Below, piece by piece: positions 24,048 to 32,731 of a stretch of DNA of 64,000 nt. Below the pieces are notes generated by a model. It worked only from the letters and a program-made list of their open reading frames with translations. It did not search any database and was not told where the DNA came from. Position numbers and translations under genes: made by a program. The first letter of the stretch is position 1, and every line of letters starts with the position of its first letter. Origin of the DNA: Sandaracinaceae bacterium (GTDB lineage: Bacteria > Myxococcota_A > Polyangia > Polyangiales > Sandaracinaceae); the NCBI GenBank assembly GCA_040218145.1, contig JAVJQK010000027.1, positions 1 to 64,000 on the forward strand, read 5' to 3'.

Positions 24048-26003
24048 CTACAGCTCGCCGAACGCGCCGCTGGCCTCGAGCTGGTCGCCGACGATGGAGA
24101 ACGCCGGAGCGCGCGCGCCCAGCAGCGTGCCGGCGGCCACGCCGGTCGGGACCTCGACCCCGGCGCCGAACCGGAGCGACGTGGGCACCATCAGAGCCGG
24201 GACGGGGATGGGCGGGCGCGCGTCCCCGAGGAGCGTGCTCGCGACGTGGTGGCCGAGCACCGCGACGAAGGCGCCGACCTGCGCGCGCTCGTCGGCGCTC
24301 AGGGCGCGGTCAGCGGAGAAGCCCAGCTCGGTGAGCGCGATCGCGCCGACGCCCGGGTGCGTGCCCGGGCTGCCGTCGAGGCTGGCCCGCGCCGTGGCGT
24401 GGAAGCGGATCTGCATCCCCGCGCCGTAGGGCGACGGGCCGGAGACGGTCGCGGTCATGCCGCCCATCATCAGCGAGAGCCCGCCCCCGCTCGTGCTGGC
24501 GACCGCGGGCAGCGCCGACTCGACCTGGATCATGTCCGGCGCGACGATCATGTCCGGGGCCACGATCATGTCCGGCGCGACGATCATGTCGGGGGCCACG
24601 ATCATGTCCGGCGCGACGATGCCGCGCGTCCCGCCCGCGGCCCAGTGCGCGTGGAGCGCCTGGTTGAACACCCCGACCGAGACCGCGACGCCGCTCGCGG
24701 CGCTGAAGGTCCCGACCGTCGCCGCGTCGATCGCCTCGAGCGGCACGCCGAGGCCGGAGGGCGTGCCCCCGCCGGTGGGCGCGTAGCGGGTGCGCACGCC
24801 GAGGCTCAGGCCCTCGGCCTCGGTCGCGAGCACGACGGCCGGCCTGGCGCTGACGTCGATCGCGACGGAGCGCCCGCCGATGGAGGGGAGGAGCAGGTTG
24901 GTCTCCGGCGTCCCGAGCCCCCCGAGCAGCTCGCCCACGAGCGAGGTCGCCGCCTCCGCGTAGAGGTCCGCGATGTCGGCGTTGAGCTCCTCGTCGATGG
25001 CGGCCCGATCCCGGAAGGCGGGCTCGACCAGATCGCGGTGAGGCTCCGGCATGTCCGGGAAGCTCGCCGCGGTGACGCGGAGCTGCACGGACTCCACCGC
25101 CCGAAGGCGCGCCGTCACTTCCCCGGCCTCGAGGCCCACGTCGACCAGGAGCTGCACCTCCACGTCGAAGGTGACCGTGCCCATGGCGTCGAACCTCGAC
25201 GTCCCCTCCGTGCACTCCATGGTCATCTCGTCGCACATGCCCGGCAGCAGGTAGTCCGTGTCGCCCGTCGTGTGCGTGAGGACCTCGACCCCCGAGGCGG
25301 TGGCGTGCACCCGGAAGCCCCCGTCGACGACGGTCAGCGTCGAGTCCGGCGGCTCGGTCAGGGTCGGCGTCGTGTAGTCCACCGAGTCGAACCAGACGCG
25401 CGGAGGGATGTCGACGCAGCCCGTGCCGGGCGGCGGGATGCAGGGCGGCGGCAAGGGGAGCACGTAGGTGCCGACGGGGAGCTCCGCCGCGATGACCGCG
25501 TCGAACAGCCCGCTCTGGCCGGCGCGCAGGAAGACATCGTCCAGGCTCCCGAGCGTGGTGGCGTCGTCGCCGTCGTCCACGGCCGTCTGGGCCAGCCGCA
25601 GCATCGACGTGGCGGCGTCGACGTCGTCGTCCTCGAAGTGCGCGGCCACGAGGAACGAGCAGAGCTGCGTCGCGCCGTCGGCCTCGACGAGGAACGACTG
25701 CACCCCGAAGCGCGCAGGCTTCTCCACCGTGATCAGGCCGTACGCGTCGGGCTCGACCTCTTCGCCGTCCACGCGGACCATGGTCGGGTCGAGCCCGCGC
25801 ACCGCCGCGACGAGCCGCAGCGGCTCCCCCGGCTCGGCGCGGACCATGTCCCCAAAGGCAGGCCAGACGCACTGGATGCCGCCCTCCTCGACGCCGCTGT
25901 CGGGGTCGGGCGCGCCGGCGTCGTCGGGGGCCGGAGCCGGGCCACAGGCGGGAAGCAGGAGCAAGGCGGTGAAGAGGGCGCGGGTCGCTTTCACGCTCGG
26001 CAT
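24048..26003 (-). CDS. Large predicted lipoprotein with a VAPDMI tandem repeat
   Basis: A 651-residue lipoprotein of unknown function. The signal peptide FTALLLLPAC carries a lipobox, followed by the short tether GPAPAPDDAGAPDPDSG. The N-terminal 120 residues resemble an Ig-like domain (GEPLRLVAAVRGLDPTMVRVDG). The remainder is long, low in charge, and beta-rich. Around residue 470 a hexapeptide IVAPDM occurs five times in tandem, encoded by the 18-base repeat at 24529-24618. It is divergent from the molybdoenzyme gene, with dispersed repeat copy 2 in the gap. Confidence 0.75.
   Translation of the reverse strand: MPSVKATRALFTALLLLPACGPAPAPDDAGAPDPDSGVEEGGIQCVWPAFGDMVRAEPGEPLRLVAAVRGLDPTMVRVDGEEVEPDAYGLITVEKPARFGVQSFLVEADGATQLCSFLVAAHFEDDDVDAATSMLRLAQTAVDDGDDATTLGSLDDVFLRAGQSGLFDAVIAAELPVGTYVLPLPPPCIPPPGTGCVDIPPRVWFDSVDYTTPTLTEPPDSTLTVVDGGFRVHATASGVEVLTHTTGDTDYLLPGMCDEMTMECTEGTSRFDAMGTVTFDVEVQLLVDVGLEAGEVTARLRAVESVQLRVTAASFPDMPEPHRDLVEPAFRDRAAIDEELNADIADLYAEAATSLVGELLGGLGTPETNLLLPSIGGRSVAIDVSARPAVVLATEAEGLSLGVRTRYAPTGGGTPSGLGVPLEAIDAATVGTFSAASGVAVSVGVFNQALHAHWAAGGTRGIVAPDMIVAPDMIVAPDMIVAPDMIVAPDMIQVESALPAVASTSGGGLSLMMGGMTATVSGPSPYGAGMQIRFHATARASLDGSPGTHPGVGAIALTELGFSADRALSADERAQVGAFVAVLGHHVASTLLGDARPPIPVPALMVPTSLRFGAGVEVPTGVAAGTLLGARAPAFSIVGDQLEASGAFGEL
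24529..24618 (-). repeat. 18-nt tandem repeat, five units
   Basis: Five exact-length units of 18 bases begin at 24529, 24547, 24565, 24583 and 24601. Units 1, 3 and 5 are identical (ATCATGTCCGGCGCGACG); units 2 and 4 share a different tail (GGGCCACG) and differ from each other by one base. The alternation means a 36-base dimer was duplicated. Each unit encodes IVAPDM on the minus strand. Confidence 0.95.
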
Positions 26004-26063
26004 AATGACACAACCTGAGCGTCATCGCTTTCGTTGCCGCGACTGTACCCGCGTGACCGAGCC

Positions 26064-26200
26064 GCCCGTCCAAGAACCTCGCTCCTCGTCTTTCGGGCGG
26101 GACGAACCGCCTCTCGGCCCGTGTCTCCTCGAAAATGCTGAGAGCATTCCCTCGTCGCCCCGAGCCGAGAATCGGTCCGCCGCGCTCCGAAATCCTTCGG
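26064..26200 (+). repeat. Dispersed ~136-nt element, copy 2
   Basis: This is the inverted partner of 1-136. The perfect stem AATGCT (26134-26139) / AGCATT (26143-26148) has a 3-base loop here against 2 in copy 1, so the only length change falls in the loop. It lies in the 233-base gap between the divergent lipoprotein gene (starting 26003) and the molybdoenzyme gene (starting 26237). The two ends show no terminal inverted repeats and I see no target-site duplication. Confidence 0.85.
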
Positions 26201-26236
26201 GCTCGGTGCTTGGACGGGCTGCTAACCTTCGGCCGG

Positions 26237-28450
26237 ATGGGTGACGGTGAGCGAAAAGGGAAGCTGCATCTCGCGTCGGCGGTGCCGTTCGGCATCGGCG
26301 AGACGAAGCCGCACCACTTCCTCGAGATGGCGGAGATCGCGTGGAAGAACCGCGGCCGCTGGGGATACGCCTGGCGCATCCTCAACGAGGGCGTGTGTGA
26401 CGGCTGCGCGCTGGGCACGACGGGCATGCGCGACTGGACGCTCGACGGCACGCACCTGTGCCTGGTGCGCCTGAACCTGCTCGAGCTCAACACCAAGCGC
26501 CCCTTCGATCCGGAGATCATGGAGGACGTGGGCTGGCTCCCGCGCCGCGCCAAGGATCTGCGGGAGCTCGGCCGGATCCCCGTGCCGCTCCGCCGCCGCA
26601 AGGGCGAGCCGGGGTTCACCGCCGTCTCCTGGGACGAGACCCTCGAGGCGCTCGGCGCGCGGCTGCGTGACGCCGACCCCAAGCGCATGGCCTGCTACAT
26701 GACCTCGCGCGGGATCACCAACGAGGTCTACTTCGCGGCGCAGAAGGCGTGGCGCTACCTCGGCTCGCCCCACATCGACAACGCGGCGCGCCTCTGCCAC
26801 AGCCCGTCGACCGCGGCGATGAAGAGCGTGCTCGGGGTCGGCGCCTCCACGTGCAGCTACCTCGACTGGTACGGCTCGGACGTCATCGTCTTCTTCGGGA
26901 GCAACCCCGCCAACGACCAGCCGGTCGCGCTGAAGTACCTCTACGAGGCGAAGAAGCGCGGCAGCCGCGTGCTCGTCGTGAACACGTTCCGCGAGCCCGG
27001 CCTGGAGCGGTACTGGATCCCGTCGAACGCCGACAGCGCGCTCTTCGGCACCAAGATCGCCGACCGCTTCTTCCACGTCGGCGCGGGCGGCGACCTCGCC
27101 TTCGTCTACGCCGTGATGAAGCTCCTGATCGAGCGCGACGCGATCGACCGCGCCTTCGTCGAGGCGCACACGGCGGGCTACGAGGAGTTCGAGGCGCACC
27201 TCGCGGACCAGGACTTCGCGCACCTCCTCGCGCTGAGCGGCGCGACGGAGGAGGACGTCCGCGCCTTCGCGGACGAGATCGCCGACGCGGAGACGGGCGT
27301 GTTCGTCTGGTCGATGGGGCTGACCCAGCACGCGCACGGGACCGAGACGGTGGCGGCGGTGCTCTGTCTCGGGTTGACCCAGGGCTTCATCGGCCGGGAG
27401 CGCTGCGGGCTGATGCCCATCCGGGGCCACTCCGGGGTGCAGGGCGGAGCCGAGATGGGCGCCTACGCGACCGTCTTTCCGGGCGGCGCGGCGATCACGG
27501 ACGAGGAGGCCGACCGGCTCGAGGCGCTCTGGGGCTTCCGGCCGCCGGCGGAGACCGGCCACTCCACGGTCGAGATGCTCGAGGCCGCGCTGCGAGGCGA
27601 GCTGGACGTGCTCTACGCGGTGGGCGGCAACTTCGTCGACACCCTCCCCCAGCCGCAGCGCGTCGAGGAGGCCGTCTCGAAGGTCCCCGTGCGCATCCAC
27701 CAGGACATCGTCCTGACGCCCAAGATGCTGATCGAGCCGAACGAGGAGGTCTGGATCCTCCCCGCGAAGACCCGCTACGAGCACGAGGGCGGCGTGACGG
27801 AGACCACGACCGAGCGGCGCGTGGTCTACAGCCCGTACGTCCAGGGCCCCGTGTGCGGCGAGGCACGCGAGGAGTGGCGCATCGTGCGGGACCTCGCCCT
27901 GGCCGCGAAGCCCGACGGCCCGCTCGGGCTCGAGGACGCGGCGGCGATCCGCGAGGACATCTCGAAGACCATCGACTTCTACGCGCCCATCGCCTCCCTC
28001 GAGAAGAAGGGCGACCAGTTCCAGTGGGGCGGCCAGCGCCTCTGCGACGGCGGCGAGTTCCCGCTGGAGGATGGCAAGGCGCGCTTCCGGACCTTCGATC
28101 CGCCCGACCTCCGGCCGCAGGCCGAGGACGAGATGTACGTCACGACCCGGCGCGGCAAGCAGTTCAACTCCATCGTGCAGCACGACGTCGATCAGCTCAC
28201 CGGCGCGGCGCGGGACCACGTGCTGATCTCCCGCCCCGACATGGAGCGCCTCGGCGTCGAGCAGAACCAGGCGCTGCGACTCGAGAGCCCGCACGGCACG
28301 TTCACCGGGCGCGCCTTCGCGGCGCCGATCACGCCTGGCAACCTCCAGCTGCACTGGCCCGAGGCGAACGTGCTGCTCGATCCGGAGCGCGTGGACCCGG
28401 GCGGGCTGGTGCCCGACTACGGCACGCGCGTCCGCGTGTCGGTCGTATGA
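26237..28450 (+). CDS. FdhF/YdeP-family molybdopterin oxidoreductase
   Basis: A 737-residue molybdenum enzyme of the YdeP branch of the formate dehydrogenase H family. GVCDGCALGTTGMRDW near residue 55, followed by HLCLVRLNLLELNT, is the characteristic N-terminus. Later blocks include YMTSRGITNEVYF, GSNPANDQPVALKYL, MPIRGHSGVQGGAEMG and the C-terminal cofactor domain RRGKQFNSIVQHDVDQLTGA. YdeP relatives have been linked to acid resistance; the true substrate is unknown. I do not see the usual N-terminal CxxC-x3-C iron-sulfur pattern of full formate dehydrogenases. ATG 26237 is the start; the stop overlaps the fdhD start by 4 bases. Confidence 0.85.
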   Translation: MGDGERKGKLHLASAVPFGIGETKPHHFLEMAEIAWKNRGRWGYAWRILNEGVCDGCALGTTGMRDWTLDGTHLCLVRLNLLELNTKRPFDPEIMEDVGWLPRRAKDLRELGRIPVPLRRRKGEPGFTAVSWDETLEALGARLRDADPKRMACYMTSRGITNEVYFAAQKAWRYLGSPHIDNAARLCHSPSTAAMKSVLGVGASTCSYLDWYGSDVIVFFGSNPANDQPVALKYLYEAKKRGSRVLVVNTFREPGLERYWIPSNADSALFGTKIADRFFHVGAGGDLAFVYAVMKLLIERDAIDRAFVEAHTAGYEEFEAHLADQDFAHLLALSGATEEDVRAFADEIADAETGVFVWSMGLTQHAHGTETVAAVLCLGLTQGFIGRERCGLMPIRGHSGVQGGAEMGAYATVFPGGAAITDEEADRLEALWGFRPPAETGHSTVEMLEAALRGELDVLYAVGGNFVDTLPQPQRVEEAVSKVPVRIHQDIVLTPKMLIEPNEEVWILPAKTRYEHEGGVTETTTERRVVYSPYVQGPVCGEAREEWRIVRDLALAAKPDGPLGLEDAAAIREDISKTIDFYAPIASLEKKGDQFQWGGQRLCDGGEFPLEDGKARFRTFDPPDLRPQAEDEMYVTTRRGKQFNSIVQHDVDQLTGAARDHVLISRPDMERLGVEQNQALRLESPHGTFTGRAFAAPITPGNLQLHWPEANVLLDPERVDPGGLVPDYGTRVRVSVV

Positions 28451-29262
28451 TCGAGCGCGGCGTGACCGAGCGCCCCGTCGCGCGTCTGAGCGCGGCAGGC
28501 GCGCTCCGGGAGGGCGACGCGGTCGCGGTCGAGGAGCCGCTCGAGATCCGCCTCGCTGGCGACGCGCTCGCGGTCACCATGCGCAGCCCGGGCGAAGATC
28601 GTTTCCTCGCCGTCGGCTTCCTGTTCGCCGAGGGCCTCATCGGGAGCCTCGCCGACGTGGGGAGCGTCGCTCACTGCGGCCGGCCCGGCGACGAGGGCTT
28701 CGGCAACGCCATCGACGTGCTGCCGGGGCCGGGCGTCACCTTCGACACGAGCCGCCTCGAGGGCACGCGGCGCGGGACGCTGACCACCGCGTCGTGCGGT
28801 GTGTGCGGGCGGCGCTCCATCGATGACCTCCTCGCGCGCGTCGGCGTGGTCGACCGCGACGTCGTCGTGCCCTTCGAGGTCATCGCCAGCTCGCCCGCGC
28901 GGCTCGCCGAGGGGCAGCACCGCTTCGCGCACACCGGCGGCGTGCACGCGGCCGCGCTCCAGCGCGCGGACGGAGTCGTGCTCGCGTGCGCCGAAGACGT
29001 CGGGCGGCACAACGCGGTCGACAAGGTCGTCGGGCGCATGCTCTACGACGGCATCGACGACGCCGCGATCCTCTCGGTGAGCGGTCGTGTGTCGTTCGAG
29101 ATCGTGCAGAAGGCGGCCGCGGCCGACGTCCCGATCGTCACCGCGGTGAGCGCGCCGACGTCCCTCGCCATCGACCTGGCCGACCGCGCCGGCATCACCC
29201 TGGCCGCCTTCGTGCGCGACGGCCGGGCGAACGTCTACACGCACCCCGGGCGCATCGGCTGA
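28447..29262 (+). CDS. fdhD: Formate dehydrogenase accessory sulfurtransferase FdhD
   Basis: A 271-residue FdhD. The conserved cysteine pair is ASCGVCG (Cys117 and Cys120). FTHTGG-type (here FAHTGGVHAAAL), EDVGRHNAVDKVVG and VSGRVSFEIVQKA are the family blocks. FdhD carries sulfur from a cysteine desulfurase to the molybdenum cofactor of FdhF-type enzymes. The ATGA overlap with the upstream molybdoenzyme ties the pair together and implies that enzyme needs a sulfurated cofactor. Confidence 0.95.
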   Translation: MIERGVTERPVARLSAAGALREGDAVAVEEPLEIRLAGDALAVTMRSPGEDRFLAVGFLFAEGLIGSLADVGSVAHCGRPGDEGFGNAIDVLPGPGVTFDTSRLEGTRRGTLTTASCGVCGRRSIDDLLARVGVVDRDVVVPFEVIASSPARLAEGQHRFAHTGGVHAAALQRADGVVLACAEDVGRHNAVDKVVGRMLYDGIDDAAILSVSGRVSFEIVQKAAAADVPIVTAVSAPTSLAIDLADRAGITLAAFVRDGRANVYTHPGRIG

Positions 29263-29347
29263 CCACACCCGTGGCGACGCGCCCCGGTCGGCGATCGCCG
29301 CGCCCGATCGGGGCTCGCCGGATCGTCCGTTGCAGCCCCCGCGGGGC

Positions 29348-29908
29348 ATGAGAACGTCTGCGACCACATCCGCCTTCCTCGCCCTCCTGCTCGCCCCGCT
29401 CGCGCTCGGCGCGTCGGGCTGCACCGCGCGGGGCATCAACGCGGGCGGCGGCCTGAGCGCCGTGCCCCGAGGCGGGCTGACGAGCCATGGCGCGGAAGAC
29501 CGGCGTGACGACACGGAGCTGGCCGGCGCGGAGCTGGCCTTCGCGGGGCGAGACGTCGAGATCCACGCCGAGCCGCCCCGGCTCGCGGCCACCGACGAGG
29601 ACGGCGCGCTCTTTCTGACGCGCGTGCACCTCGTGAACCGCAGCGACGCGTGGGTCGACGCCCCGCGCGTGCGCGTGCGGACCGAGCGGGTGCTCGGCGA
29701 CCGCAGGGTCGGCTGCGAGATCCGGTACGAGGACGCCCGCGGCGACGCGCACCTGCCGCCGAACGCGGCCCGGGTGCTCCGCGCCTACGCCCACTGTCCG
29801 GTCGTGATGGAGACGCACGAGGTGCGCAGCAGCGTGTCCTTGCCGGACCTCGCGGAGGGCGACGACTTCCTCGCGGGGGTCACCCCGGTGCTCGTCCCCG
29901 ACGTGTGA
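29348..29908 (+). CDS. Predicted lipoprotein
   Basis: A 186-residue lipoprotein without recognised family. The signal peptide (FLALLLAPLALGASGC) is followed by TARGINAGGG. The mature part (about residues 60-186) has alternating hydrophobic strands (LFLTRVHLVNRSDAWVDAPR; RVRTERVLGDRRVGCEIRYE) and two further cysteines, so it is probably a small beta-sandwich in the envelope. Start ATG 29348 was chosen as the one beginning the signal peptide. Confidence 0.65.
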   Translation: MRTSATTSAFLALLLAPLALGASGCTARGINAGGGLSAVPRGGLTSHGAEDRRDDTELAGAELAFAGRDVEIHAEPPRLAATDEDGALFLTRVHLVNRSDAWVDAPRVRVRTERVLGDRRVGCEIRYEDARGDAHLPPNAARVLRAYAHCPVVMETHEVRSSVSLPDLAEGDDFLAGVTPVLVPDV

Positions 29909-29994
29909 GCCAATCCGCGCGACCGGCTCCGTCGGCCGTCTGCTAGAGTCTGCGCTTCGCGGGGGGTGGGGAATGAGCACCGGGAGCACCACGG

Positions 29995-31602
29995 ATGTAC
30001 GGCAGAAAGCGATTCACCATCGGCCGGCGGAGCTTCGTCCGCGTGACCACCGCCGGCGCGGCGGGCCTCTACCTCGCGCAGGGGTGTGACTCCGCGGAGC
30101 CCGCCGAGCGCGTGCGCGCGCTCGTGGTGGGGAGCGGCTTCGGCGGCTCGATCGCGGCCCTGCGGCTCGCCGAGGCGGGCATCCCGTCCACCGTGCTCGA
30201 GCGCGGCAAGCGCTGGGAGATCACCGACGACTACGACACGTTCTGCACCACGCAGAACCCGGACGGCCGCGCCGCGTGGATGCACCGTGAGCCGGTGATC
30301 CCGGGCGTCCCGGCCATCCGCCTGCGCATGTCGCCCTACGTCGGGCTCCTCGAGCGCTTCTTCGGCGAGAACCTCGACGTGGTCTGCGCGGCCGGCGTCG
30401 GCGGCGGCTCGCTCGTCTACAGCGGCATCATGATCCAGCCGCCGCGCGATCTCTTCGAGTCGGTCTTCCCGGCCGAGCTCGACTACGGCGAGATGGACGC
30501 CACGTGGTACCCGCGCGTCCGCGAGGTGATGCGACCGGGCGCCATGCCCGACGACGTGCTCGAGGCCGAGCCGTACCTCTCGAGCCGGATCTTCATCCGC
30601 GACGCCATGACGGCGGGCCTGGACGTGCAGCGCATCCAGTGCGCGATGGACTGGGACCTGGTGCGCGCCGAGCTGACCGGAGAGGTGCCGCCCCAGGTCA
30701 TCACGGGCGACTACCTCTACGGCCTGAACAGCGGCGCCAAGCACTCCCTCGACCGGGTCGGCTACCTCGCGCAGGCGGAGGCGACGGGCATGGTCGACGT
30801 GCGCCCGCTGCACCAGGTGAAGTCGGTCGGGGCGATCGAGGGCGGGGGCTACTGGGCCGAGGTCGAGCGGATCGACGAGAACGGCAACGTGCTCGAGACG
30901 ACGCGCATCGAGGCCGACCTCCTGTTCATGGCCGCCGGCTCGATGAACACCACGAAGCTGATGCTCAAGGCCAAGCGCGACGGAACGCTGCCCGGGCTCA
31001 ACGACCAGGTCGGCGAAGCGTGGGGCAACAACGGGCAGCGCATCCTGGTGCGCGGGGAGCTCGACGAGCCCACCGGCGCCAACCACGGCGGGCCGGCCTG
31101 CGTCTTCGTGCACCATCACGACAACCCCGAGGGCCCCATCGGCATGGAGTTCGGCCCGGCGCCGATCGGCTTCGAGCACAACTGCCTCGTCAGCGCGACC
31201 CAGGGCGTGCCCGAGCGCCTCGGCCGCCTGCAGCTCGACGTGCAGACCGTGGGCGACGAGGAGATCATCGGGATCGTACCGGAGTGGGACCGGAGCTGGG
31301 ACGCGAGCGCCGGCCGCGCCGCGCGCCACACCATGCAGCGCTTCGTGGACGCGGCCGGCGGCGCGCTCACCAGCCTCCCCGGCGTGGACGACCCGTCGAT
31401 CACCTTCCACCCCCTCGGCGGCATGACGATGGGCCGCGCGACCGACACCTACGGCCGCGTCGACGGCTACGCGCACCTCTACGTCGTGGACAGCGCGCTC
31501 ATCCCCGGCTCCACCCCGGCCGGCAACCCCTTCTGGACGGTGTCCGCCATCGCCGAGCGAGCCATGGACACCATCGTGCGCGAGGACCTCGCCGGCGAAT
31601 AG
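29995..31602 (+). CDS. Tat-exported GMC oxidoreductase, cholesterol-oxidase-like
   Basis: A 535-residue flavoprotein. The N-terminus GRRSFVRVTTAGAAGLYLAQ is a twin-arginine signal. The FAD motif VVGSGFGGSIAALRLAEAG is at about 43-61, and the late FHPLGGMTMG plus YVVDSALIPGSTPAGNPFWT match the cholesterol-oxidase branch of the GMC family, where the histidine region contacts substrate. It is therefore predicted to oxidise a hydroxyl group, perhaps of a sterol, outside the cytoplasm. It follows the small lipoprotein by 86 bases. A 7-bp hairpin (31719-31739) lies beyond its end, before the hexamer array. Confidence 0.82.
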   Translation: MYGRKRFTIGRRSFVRVTTAGAAGLYLAQGCDSAEPAERVRALVVGSGFGGSIAALRLAEAGIPSTVLERGKRWEITDDYDTFCTTQNPDGRAAWMHREPVIPGVPAIRLRMSPYVGLLERFFGENLDVVCAAGVGGGSLVYSGIMIQPPRDLFESVFPAELDYGEMDATWYPRVREVMRPGAMPDDVLEAEPYLSSRIFIRDAMTAGLDVQRIQCAMDWDLVRAELTGEVPPQVITGDYLYGLNSGAKHSLDRVGYLAQAEATGMVDVRPLHQVKSVGAIEGGGYWAEVERIDENGNVLETTRIEADLLFMAAGSMNTTKLMLKAKRDGTLPGLNDQVGEAWGNNGQRILVRGELDEPTGANHGGPACVFVHHHDNPEGPIGMEFGPAPIGFEHNCLVSATQGVPERLGRLQLDVQTVGDEEIIGIVPEWDRSWDASAGRAARHTMQRFVDAAGGALTSLPGVDDPSITFHPLGGMTMGRATDTYGRVDGYAHLYVVDSALIPGSTPAGNPFWTVSAIAERAMDTIVREDLAGE

Positions 31603-31755
31603 ACACCTCGCTCGCCCCCGCCCACCGACGAGCCCCTCCTCGTTCCCCTGCTCGCTCTCGTCCCCCTCGATCGCTCTCGCATCCACCGCGTGCGCACGGG
31701 AACGATGCGGCGCGGCTGCGGCGCCGGACGAGGGCGCCGATGAGAAGCGGAAGCC

Positions 31756-32155
31756 GCTGCGGTGGCGGCTGCGGATGCGGACTGCGGAGGCGGAGGCGGA
31801 GGCGGAGGCGGATGCGGAGGCGGATGCGGCTGCGGATGCGGCCGCGGTGGCGGATGCGGCCGCGGTGGCGGATGCGGCCGCGGTGGCGGATGCGGTGACG
31901 CGAGCGACTGCGGGAGCGGAAGCGGGAACGGGAGCGGGAACGGGAGCGGGAGCGGCAGCGGGAACGGCAGCGGGAACGGGAACGGGAACGGGAACGGGAA
32001 CGGGAACGGGAACGGGAACGGGAACGGGAACGGGAAACGGAACGGCTGCGGAAGCGGCTGCGGAAGCGGCTGCGGAGGCGGAGGCGGTGGCGGAGGCGGA
32101 TGCGGTGGCGGATGCGGCCGCGGTGGCGGACGCGGCAGCGGGAGCGGCAGGCGGA
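31756..32155 (+). repeat. GC-rich hexamer array between convergent genes
   Basis: About 400 bases of imperfect hexamers. The flanks are GCGGAN units (GCGGAG, GCGGAT) with an 18-base sub-unit GCGGCCGCGGTGGCGGAT repeated three times (about 31842-31895). The centre holds ten uninterrupted copies of GGGAAC at 31972-32031. G3 runs spaced by three bases could form G-quadruplexes on the plus strand. Open frames across it encode only Ala-Glu, Gly-Thr or Gly-Cys dipeptides and run antisense into the acetyltransferase gene, so I do not call a protein. The 153 bases before it (31603-31755) hold only a short hairpin at 31719-31739. Confidence 0.9.
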
Positions 32156-32166
32156 AGCGTCCCGCG

Positions 32167-32718
32167 CTACTCGCGCACGGGGGGCGGCTTCACGCGGCCC
32201 CCTCCGCGCTTCGGCTTCTTGACCGGCGCCTTCTTCCCCGACGAGAGGTTCTTCTCCAGGTAGACGTGCTCGCGCGGGTTGCCGAAGCCGTGCTTCTCGA
32301 AGAAGCGCACCGCCTTCTCGTTCGCCGGGTCGGTGTCGGCGAGCAGGATGCGGCAGCCGAGCTCGCTGAACGCCTCGGTGACGCGCTCGAGGAGCTTGCT
32401 CGCCACGCCGCCGCGGGCCGCGTCCGGGTCGACGCCGATCCACACCACCCAGCCGTAGCTCCACGCGCTGCGCCGCTTCTCCAGCACCGTGCCGAGCACG
32501 AACCCGACCAGCGCGTCCTCCTCGTCGACCGCGGCGAAGCAGGTGTCCCAGTCGGACGCGAAGAAGCCGACCAGCTCGAACTCGTCCCAGGTCCGGTAGA
32601 GGCTGGGGAACGTGCCCGCGCGAAAGAGCTTGGCGCCGAGGTGATAGACCGACGGCAGGTCGTCGATGCTCATGGGGCGCACCGAGATGGCGCGCTTGTT
32701 CTTCTTGCGGTCGCTCAC
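32167..32718 (-). CDS. GNAT-family N-acetyltransferase
   Basis: A 183-residue GNAT acetyltransferase. VWIGVDPDAARGGVASKLLE is the acetyl-CoA pyrophosphate loop (Q/RxxGxG/A-like), followed by ADTDPANEKAVRFFEKHGF, the usual fourth motif. The C-terminal 25 residues are Lys/Pro/Gly-rich (KKAPVKKPKRGGGRVKPPP), possibly nucleic-acid contacting. The acceptor is unknown. The 3' end abuts the hexamer array. Confidence 0.85.
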   Translation of the reverse strand: MSDRKKNKRAISVRPMSIDDLPSVYHLGAKLFRAGTFPSLYRTWDEFELVGFFASDWDTCFAAVDEEDALVGFVLGTVLEKRRSAWSYGWVVWIGVDPDAARGGVASKLLERVTEAFSELGCRILLADTDPANEKAVRFFEKHGFGNPREHVYLEKNLSSGKKAPVKKPKRGGGRVKPPPVRE

Positions 32719-32731
32719 GCGCCGCGCTCCC

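Noticed and set aside
24529-24618. CRISPR-like array
   Set aside because: Units are directly abutting with no spacers and are in frame within a lipoprotein gene. The arrays at 31756 and 39300 also lack spacers, and no cas genes are present.
31775-32263. Plus-strand open frame encoding Ala-Glu, Ala-Asp and Gly-Thr dipeptides
   Set aside because: It consists of the hexamer array, runs antisense into the acetyltransferase gene, and has no ribosome site or domain. It was kept as a repeat only.
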